In this document: positions 20,405 to 26,792 of the stretch, in pieces | Layout: each line of letters opens with the position of its first letter | Position numbering within the stretch: the stretch's first letter is position 1 | IMG/VR virus record: IMGVR_UViG_3300009182_000277 | Location: 1-26,792 of that record | DNA: 26,792 bases | Origin: a virus | Reading direction: 5' to 3' (one strand) | Position numbers and translations under genes: made by a program | Notes under the pieces: model-generated | The model's database searches: none | What the model saw: only the letters and a program-made list of their open reading frames with translations | Told to the model about the DNA's origin: nothing

Positions 20405-21362
20405 ACCACCGCCTTGCTAATAATTTAATCTTCAATGAAGAGGTCTCAATTGCCGATATTACACTTTGTAAGGTAGCGACTCGCCCAAAATGTTGTACAG
20501 CATCATTGGCATCTTTAATACCCTCAGGCCATTCTGGAAAGCTAACACTCCACCCTAACTCTGCTGCTTGCAATGCCAACTGTAAGCCTGCTCTATCTCT
20601 GTCAGGTAATACAACTGGTTCGTTGTCAATGTCTTCAATTATCTTTGCTTGCTCAGGACTGATGCTGTTGGTCATAATGGCAACACCGTCTAAACTTAGA
20701 GCATCATATTCACCTTCTGTGACCACTGTGTATTTTCTTGCTTGGCTTTGTCGATCTAAGTTATAAACAAAACTTGCCGGACGGCTAGCAATAATCTTGG
20801 CAACACCTTTGGGTACTTCACCAATCCAACGTGCGTTATAACCAACTAACTTGCCATCATCAAAGAAAGGCAGAATTGCACGATTGTTCATGCCTTGTAT
20901 GCTGCTGGGACTAGACAGCCAATCAGTCAGCTCAAGAACTCGGCGACTATCCAAGTATTCAGCCGCTTCTAATGTAATGTCTTGTATTTCCCACGGAAAC
21001 TCAATTTCTGGCCAATCTGGTTTTTTAAATGGTTCGTGGATGGTATCTTCATCTTCGATGACCTGGTCCCATAATTGTATCTTGAGTCTTTGGATGTCAC
21101 CTTCGTCTACGCCAATGGCTCGCATGAACTTGATCAGCTTGATACCTAATCGTTGTCCTGGTCGCCAGCCTGTGGTATAACCACAGTTAAAACAATGATA
21201 GCCCACTCGGTCTTGTTCAAACTTGATGCCACCACGATGCTTGGTATCCGGACGTGCTTGTCCATTTTGAACACATACTGGACAGTTCATAGTCAACCAA
21301 CCGTTTGTGTTGCGTTTTAATGCAGGTAGGTGTGCTTGTAGTGTTGATTCAACTATACTCAT
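20397..21362 (-). CDS. 61: DNA primase, T4 gp61 type
   Basis: 321 aa. N-terminal zinc-ribbon: C27-x2-C30 (NCPVC) and C57-x2-C60 (HCFNC). TOPRIM-type catalytic centre: TEGEYDAL (E216, D220) and LPDRDRAG (D254, D256). It synthesises short RNA primers for lagging-strand DNA together with gp41. A host-type promoter (TTGACA-17-TAAACT, 21399-21371) lies just upstream; its -10 ends 8 bases before the ATG, so the mRNA may have almost no leader. It is the first gene of a three-gene replication operon. Confidence 0.93.
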   Translation of the reverse strand: MSIVESTLQAHLPALKRNTNGWLTMNCPVCVQNGQARPDTKHRGGIKFEQDRVGYHCFNCGYTTGWRPGQRLGIKLIKFMRAIGVDEGDIQRLKIQLWDQVIEDEDTIHEPFKKPDWPEIEFPWEIQDITLEAAEYLDSRRVLELTDWLSSPSSIQGMNNRAILPFFDDGKLVGYNARWIGEVPKGVAKIIASRPASFVYNLDRQSQARKYTVVTEGEYDALSLDGVAIMTNSISPEQAKIIEDIDNEPVVLPDRDRAGLQLALQAAELGWSVSFPEWPEGIKDANDAVQHFGRVATLQSVISAIETSSLKIKLLARRWCV

Positions 21363-21370
21363 ATAGAGTT

Positions 21371-21399
21371 AGTTTACACTCTTATAAGGACTTTGTCAA
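21371..21399 (-). promoter_or_regulatory. sigma70-type promoter of the primase operon
   Basis: Minus strand TTGACA (21399-21394), 17-base spacer, TAAACT (21376-21371), overlapping the 3' end of the upstream structural gene. The -10 is 4/6; the -35 is perfect. The ATG follows 8 bases after the -10. Confidence 0.58.
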
Positions 21400-22171
21400 G
21401 GGTACCAGCGTTCGAAAGGCTGTCTTCTTTTACTACTCGAAGCCAACGAACACCAGCGTAATAGTTGTATGGATCAATGCCAGTATAACCATTTAAGTTT
21501 AGTACTGCTGTGGTATAGTCCTGAGGCTTTAAGTTTGCCCACAATGTGGAGCCTGTTACATTTTCGTCCAATGTGCCTTGTACTATGATACTGCCTGTCC
21601 AATTACTGCCGTATAAGGCAACTGTGAAAAGACTAATGTCTTTTCTATAAAAATGTGGACCATTGAATGCACTGGATATTAATAAATTATTGACACTAGA
21701 CCAAGTGGTAATTTCATGAGTAGCACGGCTGGTTGGTACAACTGCATCTTTGACTTCAACATCAAATGCGCCTTGTTGGGCACGGTTCCATGTTAATGCA
21801 GTCTCTAGTCCATCACCGTCAACAAATGTGGCTCCCAATGAATAGATTCCAGAACCCAACATCATTAGATCGCGAGTAAGTACTGTTAAACGTGCTTGTC
21901 CGTTTTCGGCCACAGTTGGCATTGCTCTTCGACGAAAAATGGTTGTTCCTGTAGTGCTGTCCCACATTGTCACTGTTAGCTCTCTGCGTAATAAACTAAC
22001 AGGGCGACGGTCTGTACCTGTAATAGTAAGGTCTAAGATATTGTCTACACCTTTAAACCAAACAATACGTTGGTCAGTATAAGAGGGTGCATGTCTTGTA
22101 GCACTTGGACCTGTACCGGCTCCAGAGTAGTTTAATGTTGCAGTTGGAACGCTTGAGTTTAATGTGGCCAT
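21374..22171 (-). CDS. structural-type beta-rich virion protein
   Basis: 265 aa, rich in beta strands, Thr and Gly, with no long helices. Residues about 35-110 (GVDNILDLTITGTDRRPVSL, then TVTMWDSTTGTTIF) resemble the immunoglobulin-like N-terminal domain of upper baseplate proteins. The rest recalls fibre-associated proteins, ending NAGTLDKVLIRV. A late box CTAAATA (22183-22177) ends 5 bases before the ATG, so the transcript may be leaderless. Tail or neck protein is the best inference; no T4 counterpart named. Confidence 0.68.
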   Translation of the reverse strand: MATLNSSVPTATLNYSGAGTGPSATRHAPSYTDQRIVWFKGVDNILDLTITGTDRRPVSLLRRELTVTMWDSTTGTTIFRRRAMPTVAENGQARLTVLTRDLMMLGSGIYSLGATFVDGDGLETALTWNRAQQGAFDVEVKDAVVPTSRATHEITTWSSVNNLLISSAFNGPHFYRKDISLFTVALYGSNWTGSIIVQGTLDENVTGSTLWANLKPQDYTTAVLNLNGYTGIDPYNYYAGVRWLRVVKEDSLSNAGTLDKVLIRV

Positions 22172-22176
22172 GCTGT

Positions 22177-22183
22177 TATTTAG
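22177..22183 (-). promoter_or_regulatory. late promoter box, leaderless arrangement
   Basis: Minus strand GCTAAATA followed by ACAGC and the ATG at 22171. By T4 spacing the transcript would start at or next to the A of ATG. Confidence 0.6.
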
Positions 22184-22205
22184 CCAAGTACCCGGAGGTT
22201 TTAAG

Positions 22206-22229
22206 ATGCTAAGTAAAGCTGATGGATAA
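22206..22229 (+). CDS. 7-codon leader ORF coupled to the next gene
   Basis: ATG at 22206 lies 7 bases after GGAGG (22194-22198) and encodes MLSKADG. Its TAA (22227-22229) overlaps the ATG of the 124-aa gene (ATGGATAA). The downstream gene has no good site of its own, so re-initiation after this mini-ORF is plausible. Confidence 0.4.
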   Translation: MLSKADG

Positions 22230-22596
22230 CAAAGTTAAAGAATTTCTAGAGCGTTTCCCATTTATGAGCCTGGTGCGATATGGTGAAAATGAATTAGTTG
22301 GAATCATTCAAAATAGTGACAACGTGGTTGTGACTATGTACGTCTACAACCTGCTAAAAGACGATGCAGATAAAGTGGCATTTGTAGAACAAGGCGAAGA
22401 ATGGTGGTGGGGTAGCAATCGCTTGATACCTATTAACATTGTTCTAAAAGAGCAGATGCGCCGTTTTACCTACGCTCTAAAAACTTACAGTACCAAAGAC
22501 TTTGAAGTGCTGTACGGGCACCAAACAAGCCTAACAAATGTCATTACTAAACGTACAAAACGACGTCAAATTAGCCTTGTAAGAAAGATGACTTAA
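22222..22596 (+). CDS. conserved-type hypothetical protein, plus strand
   Basis: 124 aa. First half beta-rich (SLVRYGENELVGIIQNSDNV), then an acidic segment with EEWWWGSNRLIP (about 59-70), then a basic C-terminus (GHQTSLTNVITKRTKRRQIS, LVRKMT). The EEWWWGSNR and GHQTSL blocks recall a small family in T4-like cyanophages of unknown function. No late box or good host promoter is visible upstream; the only GGAGG serves the 7-codon leader. It converges on the oxygenase-like gene with stop codons overlapping by two bases. Confidence 0.72.
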   Translation: MDNKVKEFLERFPFMSLVRYGENELVGIIQNSDNVVVTMYVYNLLKDDADKVAFVEQGEEWWWGSNRLIPINIVLKEQMRRFTYALKTYSTKDFEVLYGHQTSLTNVITKRTKRRQISLVRKMT

Positions 22597-23450
22597 TTTA
22601 AGTTAAGATAATCGGAGGTTGAGTTAGTATCAATCCAAAGTTTATCAGTGCCTTGGTATTTTGCAATACTTCTATCAAGCAAATCCACATATTGATTCAC
22701 TTGCTGAGTCGTCTCAAGTTTATCTCTCCAAATAAACAAGATCTTTCTAGCAGTAGGACTCCAGGTACTTGAATGTTTGGTTCTCAAATTATTCCATGCG
22801 TAAGAATTTGATTCTTCTGTCCTTGGTAAAGAGATGTAGGTGTTGTTATGTTCCTTGATTGGATCAGTTAGAAGTTGCAATGTTTCCTGAGGATTTCTAT
22901 CAAATAATTTGATACGCATTGACAATGGCATGTCAATCATACTGGTATGATCTCTGTGTGGCGGAATTTTTTTTGCACTTGACCACATATTCCATTTAAA
23001 ATTTTTGCCTCCAGCCCAAGGCATCAGATCATGGATTTGTTCAAAAATTTCTGGGAATTCTGTGTAAATTGATTCAACAATGTTTCGTGTCCAAACTGGA
23101 GTCCAGTTATCTGCAATGCTATCAATTGACAAGTATGTTGATTTAGTAGACTTAAATGTACCAGAACTTAAATCTTCAATTTGCTTGCCTGCATGTTTGC
23201 CATTTTTAAAAAAGAAAACAACAAATTTTTGTATATCATTGGGTTGTATCTTTGGAAGATCATATGGAACAAACAAATACTTGCCGTATGTTTGTTCAAG
23301 TTCAGAATACAAAGTTTTAACTTCTGGTAACTGATTTAACTCAATACTTCTAAGTTGTGTTAAATTTTCTTTGGTCTCAGTGATAACACCATCATCTGTA
23401 CGTTCTACATTTGGTGCTGTATATACTGGTTGGTCGATTTCGTTGCTCAT
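22593..23450 (-). CDS. 2OG-Fe(II) oxygenase-like / aspartyl-hydroxylase-like protein
   Basis: 285 aa. Central HxD pair H165-R-D167 (IPPHRDHTS), then a downstream H226 and R235 (RTKHSSTWSPTARKILFIW), the spacing of aspartyl/asparaginyl beta-hydroxylase-type oxygenases. N-terminal 60 residues are variable and acidic; the C-terminal 45 residues are helical. Substrate unknown. It differs clearly from the oxygenase-like protein at 60-701. A late box (CATAAATA) sits 5 bases before the ATG, so expression is late and the mRNA may be leaderless. Fold assignment rests on motif spacing only. Confidence 0.6.
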   Translation of the reverse strand: MSNEIDQPVYTAPNVERTDDGVITETKENLTQLRSIELNQLPEVKTLYSELEQTYGKYLFVPYDLPKIQPNDIQKFVVFFFKNGKHAGKQIEDLSSGTFKSTKSTYLSIDSIADNWTPVWTRNIVESIYTEFPEIFEQIHDLMPWAGGKNFKWNMWSSAKKIPPHRDHTSMIDMPLSMRIKLFDRNPQETLQLLTDPIKEHNNTYISLPRTEESNSYAWNNLRTKHSSTWSPTARKILFIWRDKLETTQQVNQYVDLLDRSIAKYQGTDKLWIDTNSTSDYLNLN

Positions 23451-23455
23451 AGCAG

Positions 23456-23463
23456 TATTTATG
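23456..23463 (-). promoter_or_regulatory. late promoter box, leaderless arrangement
   Basis: Minus strand CATAAATA (23463-23456), then CTGCT and the ATG at 23450: the same 5-base spacing as at 22171. It overlaps the last codons of the DnaE-like gene. Confidence 0.65.
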
Positions 23464-24046
23464 TATACTCGTAACTGACTTGTTCACAAATTAAATTCAT
23501 TTGTGCAACAATAGCAACTGCATAGGCCACGGCATGAGCCTTTTTAAAGAAGTAATCACCATTCTCTGGTTTCGTCCATACTTCCTTCATAATCGTCGTC
23601 CATGGCTTCCCAATCAGATAGCGTTTGGCCGGGCGTATCATAGCCAGGACCGCAGACAATTGTTCCACGGAAGTCGGCTGGGTCTTCCGGAGAATATCTC
23701 CATGCCCGTTCAAATGAAATAACAGATTTACAAAGTCGTCCTGTAGTAGTAGATCCCATAATGGCTCCTGATTGGCTAGTTGGTCTAAATGCTCTTTACT
23801 TTTTACGCCCTGATATAAACTTACATTAAGTAAGTCTACTTTGAAGAATCCCAGTTCTTCTGCTTGCTGATAATCAATGTCACACCAACCCGTAAATGGA
23901 TTTGTGGGCACTGGGTGAAAATACACACCAGTCTTGTGCTTTTGTCTATTGCCATTGGGCAAGCGTTGCATTGCCGGAACATGCGGCAGTAATTTTAACA
24001 CTTGTTCTCTATCAGCAAAGTCAATGTCTACGTCAGGTAAGTTCAT
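23459..24046 (-). CDS. miniature DNA polymerase III alpha-like (C-family) protein
   Basis: 195 aa with collinear similarity to the catalytic core of bacterial DnaE. PDVDIDF at residues 4-10 matches E. coli PDFDVDF, with D7 and D9 at the two catalytic Asp positions. KHKTGVYFHPVP (36-47) matches the KHAGGVVIAP block. FFKVDLLNVSLY (67-78) matches KFDFLGL, with K69 and D71 at the third catalytic Asp. FFKKAHAVAYAVA (166-178) matches FNKSHSAAYALVS. DnaE is about 1160 aa; here the PHP domain, the GRGS loop before the first motif, thumb, most of the fingers and the C-terminal domains are absent. Whether it polymerises DNA is doubtful because of the missing GRGS motif. It overlaps the small coiled-coil gene by ATGA. 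Confidence 0.65.
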   Translation of the reverse strand: MNLPDVDIDFADREQVLKLLPHVPAMQRLPNGNRQKHKTGVYFHPVPTNPFTGWCDIDYQQAEELGFFKVDLLNVSLYQGVKSKEHLDQLANQEPLWDLLLQDDFVNLLFHLNGHGDILRKTQPTSVEQLSAVLAMIRPAKRYLIGKPWTTIMKEVWTKPENGDYFFKKAHAVAYAVAIVAQMNLICEQVSYEYT

Positions 24047-24252
24047 TGTTTTTTCTTAGTGGTTTCTTTGACGAAATTCAAAATATCATACTGTTGTTGT
24101 TTAATTTCAATGACTTCCTGTGTCATTTCGTCAAGTCGTTGTAAAAGTATTTCAAGTCGTGCTTCTAACTTAGCGTACCTAGTGCCTGCGTCATCATTGT
24201 GTTGATCCACAGCACTTGCTTGTCGTTTTGTTTTATTTTGCTTATCCACCAT
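24043..24252 (-). CDS. small coiled-coil protein
   Basis: 69 aa. A basic/polar N-terminus (VDKQNKTKRQASAVDQHNDD) precedes a heptad-patterned helix (RYAKLEARLEILLQRLDEMT onward to residue 60). The first 88 bases overlap the 3' end of the zinc-finger gene in another frame; the start is uncertain because no strong ribosome-binding site is seen and there is no later ATG before residue 43. Its TGA overlaps the start of the DnaE-like gene, so it could be a small partner of that protein. Confidence 0.6.
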   Translation of the reverse strand: MVDKQNKTKRQASAVDQHNDDAGTRYAKLEARLEILLQRLDEMTQEVIEIKQQQYDILNFVKETTKKKQ

Positions 24253-24857
24253 TTTGTATCCACATGCTTGGTAATTGCATCAATCTGTCCAGGTTCCATT
24301 CTATCTAATAATCGCTGTGCAGCTTCAGTTGAGTATAATATCCAAGGACTAATTCTGCCCATGGTCACCATATTCATTGCTGTTGCTGGTGCAACTTTGT
24401 CAAAAAATTCTTGCCAACTATTGTTTGTTTTACTACCCCATTCTACCATGGTTAGGATAGTTCTTTCCAATGCACGTTCTGAAGTTTCCTTCTTGGCAGC
24501 TTCTTGTACATATAGTTGATAAGTTCCTGGTTTTGTCCAATCACTTAATCGAACGCTCATTTTAAAAAGCCAGTTAATGAACTTTTCACTTTCCAATGGG
24601 CGCAACTCAATCAAGTAGTTAGCAAATTTTACAAATCCAATATAGTCTGCACTCCTTATAAAGTCGTCGATTGTTTTTTCTTTCTTTGCATTAGGACTTA
24701 CATATTTCATAAAGTCCAACCATACACTAAAAGCAATGCGACTATCAGTTTCATCCTTGTTCATCCATCTGCGTTTTTTTTCACACATATGACTGCTCAA
24801 GGTACGCTCACGTGTGAATGATTTTTCGCAGAAGCGACATTGGTAATCCTGTACCAT
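24165..24857 (-). CDS. zinc-finger protein (C2HC at the N-terminus)
   Basis: 230 aa. The N-terminus carries one classical finger-like site: C7-x2-C10, then H23-x-C25 (YQCRFCEKSFTRERTLSSHM, then CEKKRR). The remaining 200 residues are helical (RIAFSVWLDFMKYVSP, IGFVKFANYLIELRPLE). A similar finger-plus-helices protein is frequent in T4-like cyanophages. DNA binding is likely, and a role in transcription or replication is possible but unproven. The ATG shares one base with the stop of the upstream gene (TAATG), so it belongs to the uvsW operon. Confidence 0.78.
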   Translation of the reverse strand: MVQDYQCRFCEKSFTRERTLSSHMCEKKRRWMNKDETDSRIAFSVWLDFMKYVSPNAKKEKTIDDFIRSADYIGFVKFANYLIELRPLESEKFINWLFKMSVRLSDWTKPGTYQLYVQEAAKKETSERALERTILTMVEWGSKTNNSWQEFFDKVAPATAMNMVTMGRISPWILYSTEAAQRLLDRMEPGQIDAITKHVDTKWWISKIKQNDKQVLWINTMMTQALGTLS

Positions 24858-25348
24858 TATTTAAACAAATCCTTAAGATCTTTATTACCCATGTTTTGTG
24901 ATACGGCTATTTCAGCTAAGACATCTGTACCATTGATTTCTCGGAACAGTTCGATTTCATCGTCGCCTAAGTTTGGAAACTGTTCAATTAACCAAGCTGT
25001 TAGTTTATCCTTCTTTGCACCTTTGGGTGGAATGAACTCATGACGCATCTTATGACCAATGCCGCATAGTGCAAGTGTTCTCCACCGTAGTTCATCGTGG
25101 TTACTTCCTACTGCAATGTAATCCAAGTTACTCAGGTCATTGACTGTTGTCAAGTAGTATTCTTGCAAGTCCTGTGTGCCTTGTACTTGGCTACCCCAAC
25201 GCTGTGCCATGTATGTGCTAAGAGACTTTAGCTCATCTGTTTCCAGCTTACTATAATAATCGCCACGGCGTAGATCCACTGCCGCCATAACTTGGTCAAT
25301 TGGCAGTTGATACTTTGCTGTTGCTGTTGCTTTCTTTTTAGTAGCCAT
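24857..25348 (-). CDS. conserved-type hypothetical protein
   Basis: 163 aa: MATKKKATATAKYQLPIDQV, helical, with a charged C-terminal half (FIPPKGAKKDKLTAWLIEQF, DDEIELFREINGTDVLAEIA). The frame extends to a TTG at 25366 inside the upstream gene; the ATG at 25348, 8 bases after that gene's stop, is preferred. Similar proteins follow uvsW in related phages, with no function known to me. Confidence 0.72.
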   Translation of the reverse strand: MATKKKATATAKYQLPIDQVMAAVDLRRGDYYSKLETDELKSLSTYMAQRWGSQVQGTQDLQEYYLTTVNDLSNLDYIAVGSNHDELRWRTLALCGIGHKMRHEFIPPKGAKKDKLTAWLIEQFPNLGDDEIELFREINGTDVLAEIAVSQNMGNKDLKDLFK

Positions 25349-25356
25349 GCTGTATT

Positions 25357-25863
25357 TTAAAACCAAATTTTGTTTAAGTCAAGCACTTCTGGAATTTTAT
25401 TTGTTTCTTTGACAAAGAACGCACACATTGGTTCGTTGCCTTTTTCTAAAGGCACTGCCAATAAATGTCCAAACTTTAACTTTGGTACATACCATTTTAC
25501 TTCTTGGTAGATGTTAATAACTTCTACACGTTGCCACTCTGGCTTGTATCCATTGATGGGGTTAAACACAAAGGTACTGAAGCCACGATCGTTAATACTC
25601 ATTACATTGATAACTTCGGGTTCACCATGATCGGGTTCACCAATGACCAAAGACCAATCCAATGGAACTTTTACTTCTGTTTTGCCAATGCGTAGTACTG
25701 CCGCAGGACAACTGAAACTTTCTAAAAACACCAGAGGTACAAAAATGTAATCTACTTCAGCTGGATTAGAGTAATCAAGCACTCCATATCTCAAGTCTTC
25801 GTCAATTTCTTCTGGTAGACGATCCAAGTCATATGACCGATTGTCAACTGTTAATATGTTCAT
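25357..25863 (-). CDS. conserved-type hypothetical protein next to uvsW
   Basis: 168 aa, beta-rich (VDYIFVPLVFLESFSCPAAV, KVPLDWSLVIGEPDHGE, KWYVPKLKFGHLLAVPLEKG), ending in KIPEVLDLNKIWF. This looks like a family found beside uvsW in T4-like cyanophages; function unknown. The ATG overlaps the TGA of uvsW (ATGA), so it is co-translated with it. Confidence 0.75.
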   Translation of the reverse strand: MNILTVDNRSYDLDRLPEEIDEDLRYGVLDYSNPAEVDYIFVPLVFLESFSCPAAVLRIGKTEVKVPLDWSLVIGEPDHGEPEVINVMSINDRGFSTFVFNPINGYKPEWQRVEVINIYQEVKWYVPKLKFGHLLAVPLEKGNEPMCAFFVKETNKIPEVLDLNKIWF

Positions 25864-26792
25864 TTATAAGTAACCTTTTCTGTTTGATACGGGTAATTGG
25901 CATCAGTGTAAAATTGTTTACGCTTTGTTAAGTGCCGTTTAGCAAATTTTGCTGTACTGGTTATGTCCCAGATTTGTACAAAGTCTTTGTCTTGTGCTTT
26001 ACGAATACCACGCCCAATACTCTGTATAACCCTAACAAAACTCTTTCCAGGTTCAACCAAAACCAAGTTAAAGATCCTAGGTATATTAATGCCCACAGCA
26101 GCCACACCATATGTTGCCACAATGATCTTGTTGTCGGCGATTGTAATTTCATCATACTCATCTTTTCTATCCTTGCTTTTCATTGCTCCTGATACAAACA
26201 CACTATCAGGTAGTCGCTCTACTAACATTTTGCCAGAGGCAATACGATCAACCAAAACAAGTGTATTGCCTGCTAGACTAATGGTGTTAATAGTGTTTGC
26301 AAGATGATCCATTCGCTTTTCGTTGGAAGTCAAATATGTTAATTCTTCTTGGTAGGTTTTATACTCAACCTTATCATCAAACTGTAGCACCTTAACGTGA
26401 CAATTTGACAGTACGCCTATGTCTTGCAGCTCGCTGGCTTGCAATCTGTGCAGCACTTCACCTAGGCTGGCAATAAGGCTGACGTATTCATGTTCTTCTT
26501 TGGGAATGGTACCAGTAAGTCCCCAACGGATTGGGATATGCGCAAACGGGCCTGTTAGCATTGTACGAAGTACATCTGCTTTGGCCATGTGTACTTCATC
26601 AACAATGACTGCAATCAAATCATCTGTGATTGCTTCCATGCCAATAGCACTGATACCTTCTTTATTGCGTTTAATTAAACTGTTAATACTTTGCCATGTT
26701 GCAATAGTGTGTGTATGTCCCAGGTCTTTCTCATCACCAAAAAATACACCAACATCCAAACCCATGTTAACATAGTCGGCATGTGTTTGACG
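25860..26792 (-). CDS. uvsW: UvsW-type DNA/RNA helicase, 5' part beyond the window
   Basis: At least 310 aa of the C-terminal part of a superfamily 2 helicase; the frame is open to the window edge. It contains the DExH box (IVDEVHMAKAD), motif III-like GLTGT, the second RecA domain (LVLVDRIASGK, IIVATYGVAAVGINIP) and motif VI with arginines (QSIGRGIRKAQ). T4 UvsW is about 590 aa and remodels replication forks and R-loops, helping the switch from origin to recombination-dependent replication. It heads the run of genes down to 23459. The first ATG inside the window (26765) is internal. Confidence 0.92.
   Translation of the reverse strand, partial: RQTHADYVNMGLDVGVFFGDEKDLGHTHTIATWQSINSLIKRNKEGISAIGMEAITDDLIAVIVDEVHMAKADVLRTMLTGPFAHIPIRWGLTGTIPKEEHEYVSLIASLGEVLHRLQASELQDIGVLSNCHVKVLQFDDKVEYKTYQEELTYLTSNEKRMDHLANTINTISLAGNTLVLVDRIASGKMLVERLPDSVFVSGAMKSKDRKDEYDEITIADNKIIVATYGVAAVGINIPRIFNLVLVEPGKSFVRVIQSIGRGIRKAQDKDFVQIWDITSTAKFAKRHLTKRKQFYTDANYPYQTEKVTYK

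Noticed and set aside
22153-22181. Possible plus-strand promoter TTGAGT-17-TTATTT before the 124-aa gene
   Set aside because: The -10 matches the consensus poorly; I leave that gene without an assigned promoter.

Overview
The window reads as part of the genome of a T4-like contractile-tailed phage (Straboviridae/cyanophage-like branch of Caudoviricetes), probably from an aquatic environment and infecting a Gram-negative bacterium. The evidence is a set of T4-type replication and nucleotide genes (UvsW helicase, gp41 helicase, gp61 primase, NrdA/NrdB), a PAAR tail-spike tip next to a baseplate-type cluster, T4-like late-promoter boxes (C/A-TAAATA), and tight packing with ATGA/TAATG overlaps. 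A betaproteobacterial host is suggested, not proven: the window encodes a two-piece (circularly permuted) tmRNA whose tag, ANDSQFALVA, resembles betaproteobacterial tags, and a signal-peptide-bearing outer-membrane beta-barrel protein of proteobacterial style. Almost everything is on the minus strand; two genes are on the plus strand.

Layout in minus-strand reading order, from high to low coordinates. 26.8-22.6 kb: UvsW (5' end beyond the window), two conserved hypotheticals, a zinc-finger protein, a small coiled-coil gene overlapping it, a 195-aa miniature relative of the DNA polymerase III alpha catalytic core, and a 2OG-Fe(II)-oxygenase-like protein. 22.6-22.2 kb: a plus-strand gene. 22.2-18.7 kb: a structural-looking protein, then gp61 primase, a small linker gene and gp41 helicase. 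18.7-18.3 kb: a second plus-strand gene that diverges from the next block through a palindromic pair of late promoters. 18.2-12.4 kb: late-type, mostly unknown genes, probably virion or head proteins, including a ligase-like nucleotidyltransferase, a very basic protein and an XhlA-like membrane protein. 12.4-11.2 kb: a PD-(D/E)XK exonuclease with its own sigma70-type promoter, and a hypothetical. 11.2-7.7 kb: class Ia ribonucleotide reductase. 7.7-4.1 kb: tail-tip module (SH3/Sm-like protein, PAAR tip, M15 peptidase, large structural protein and a smaller one). 4.1-3.7 kb: tmRNA. 3.6-0.06 kb: early or accessory genes with host-type promoters and terminators (outer-membrane protein, winged-helix protein, zinc-binding protein, polynucleotide-kinase-like protein, oxygenase-like protein).

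Regulation can be partly read from the sequence. Host-type promoters (TATAAT, often TGnTATAAT) precede the early/accessory genes, the exonuclease and the primase. C/A-TAAATA boxes precede the virion-type genes. Several promoters sit so close to the ATG that the predicted mRNA is leaderless or nearly so. The tail peptidase gene has a 12-bp hairpin over its ribosome-binding site with a late box in the loop, an arrangement like that of the T4 lysozyme gene e.

The strongest leads are the miniature C-family polymerase gene, the permuted phage tmRNA with a 47-codon tryptophan-rich ORF inside its intervening segment, the peptidase hairpin switch, the palindromic divergent late promoter, and the outer-membrane protein. 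All functions are inferred by reading; no database search or folding program was run.
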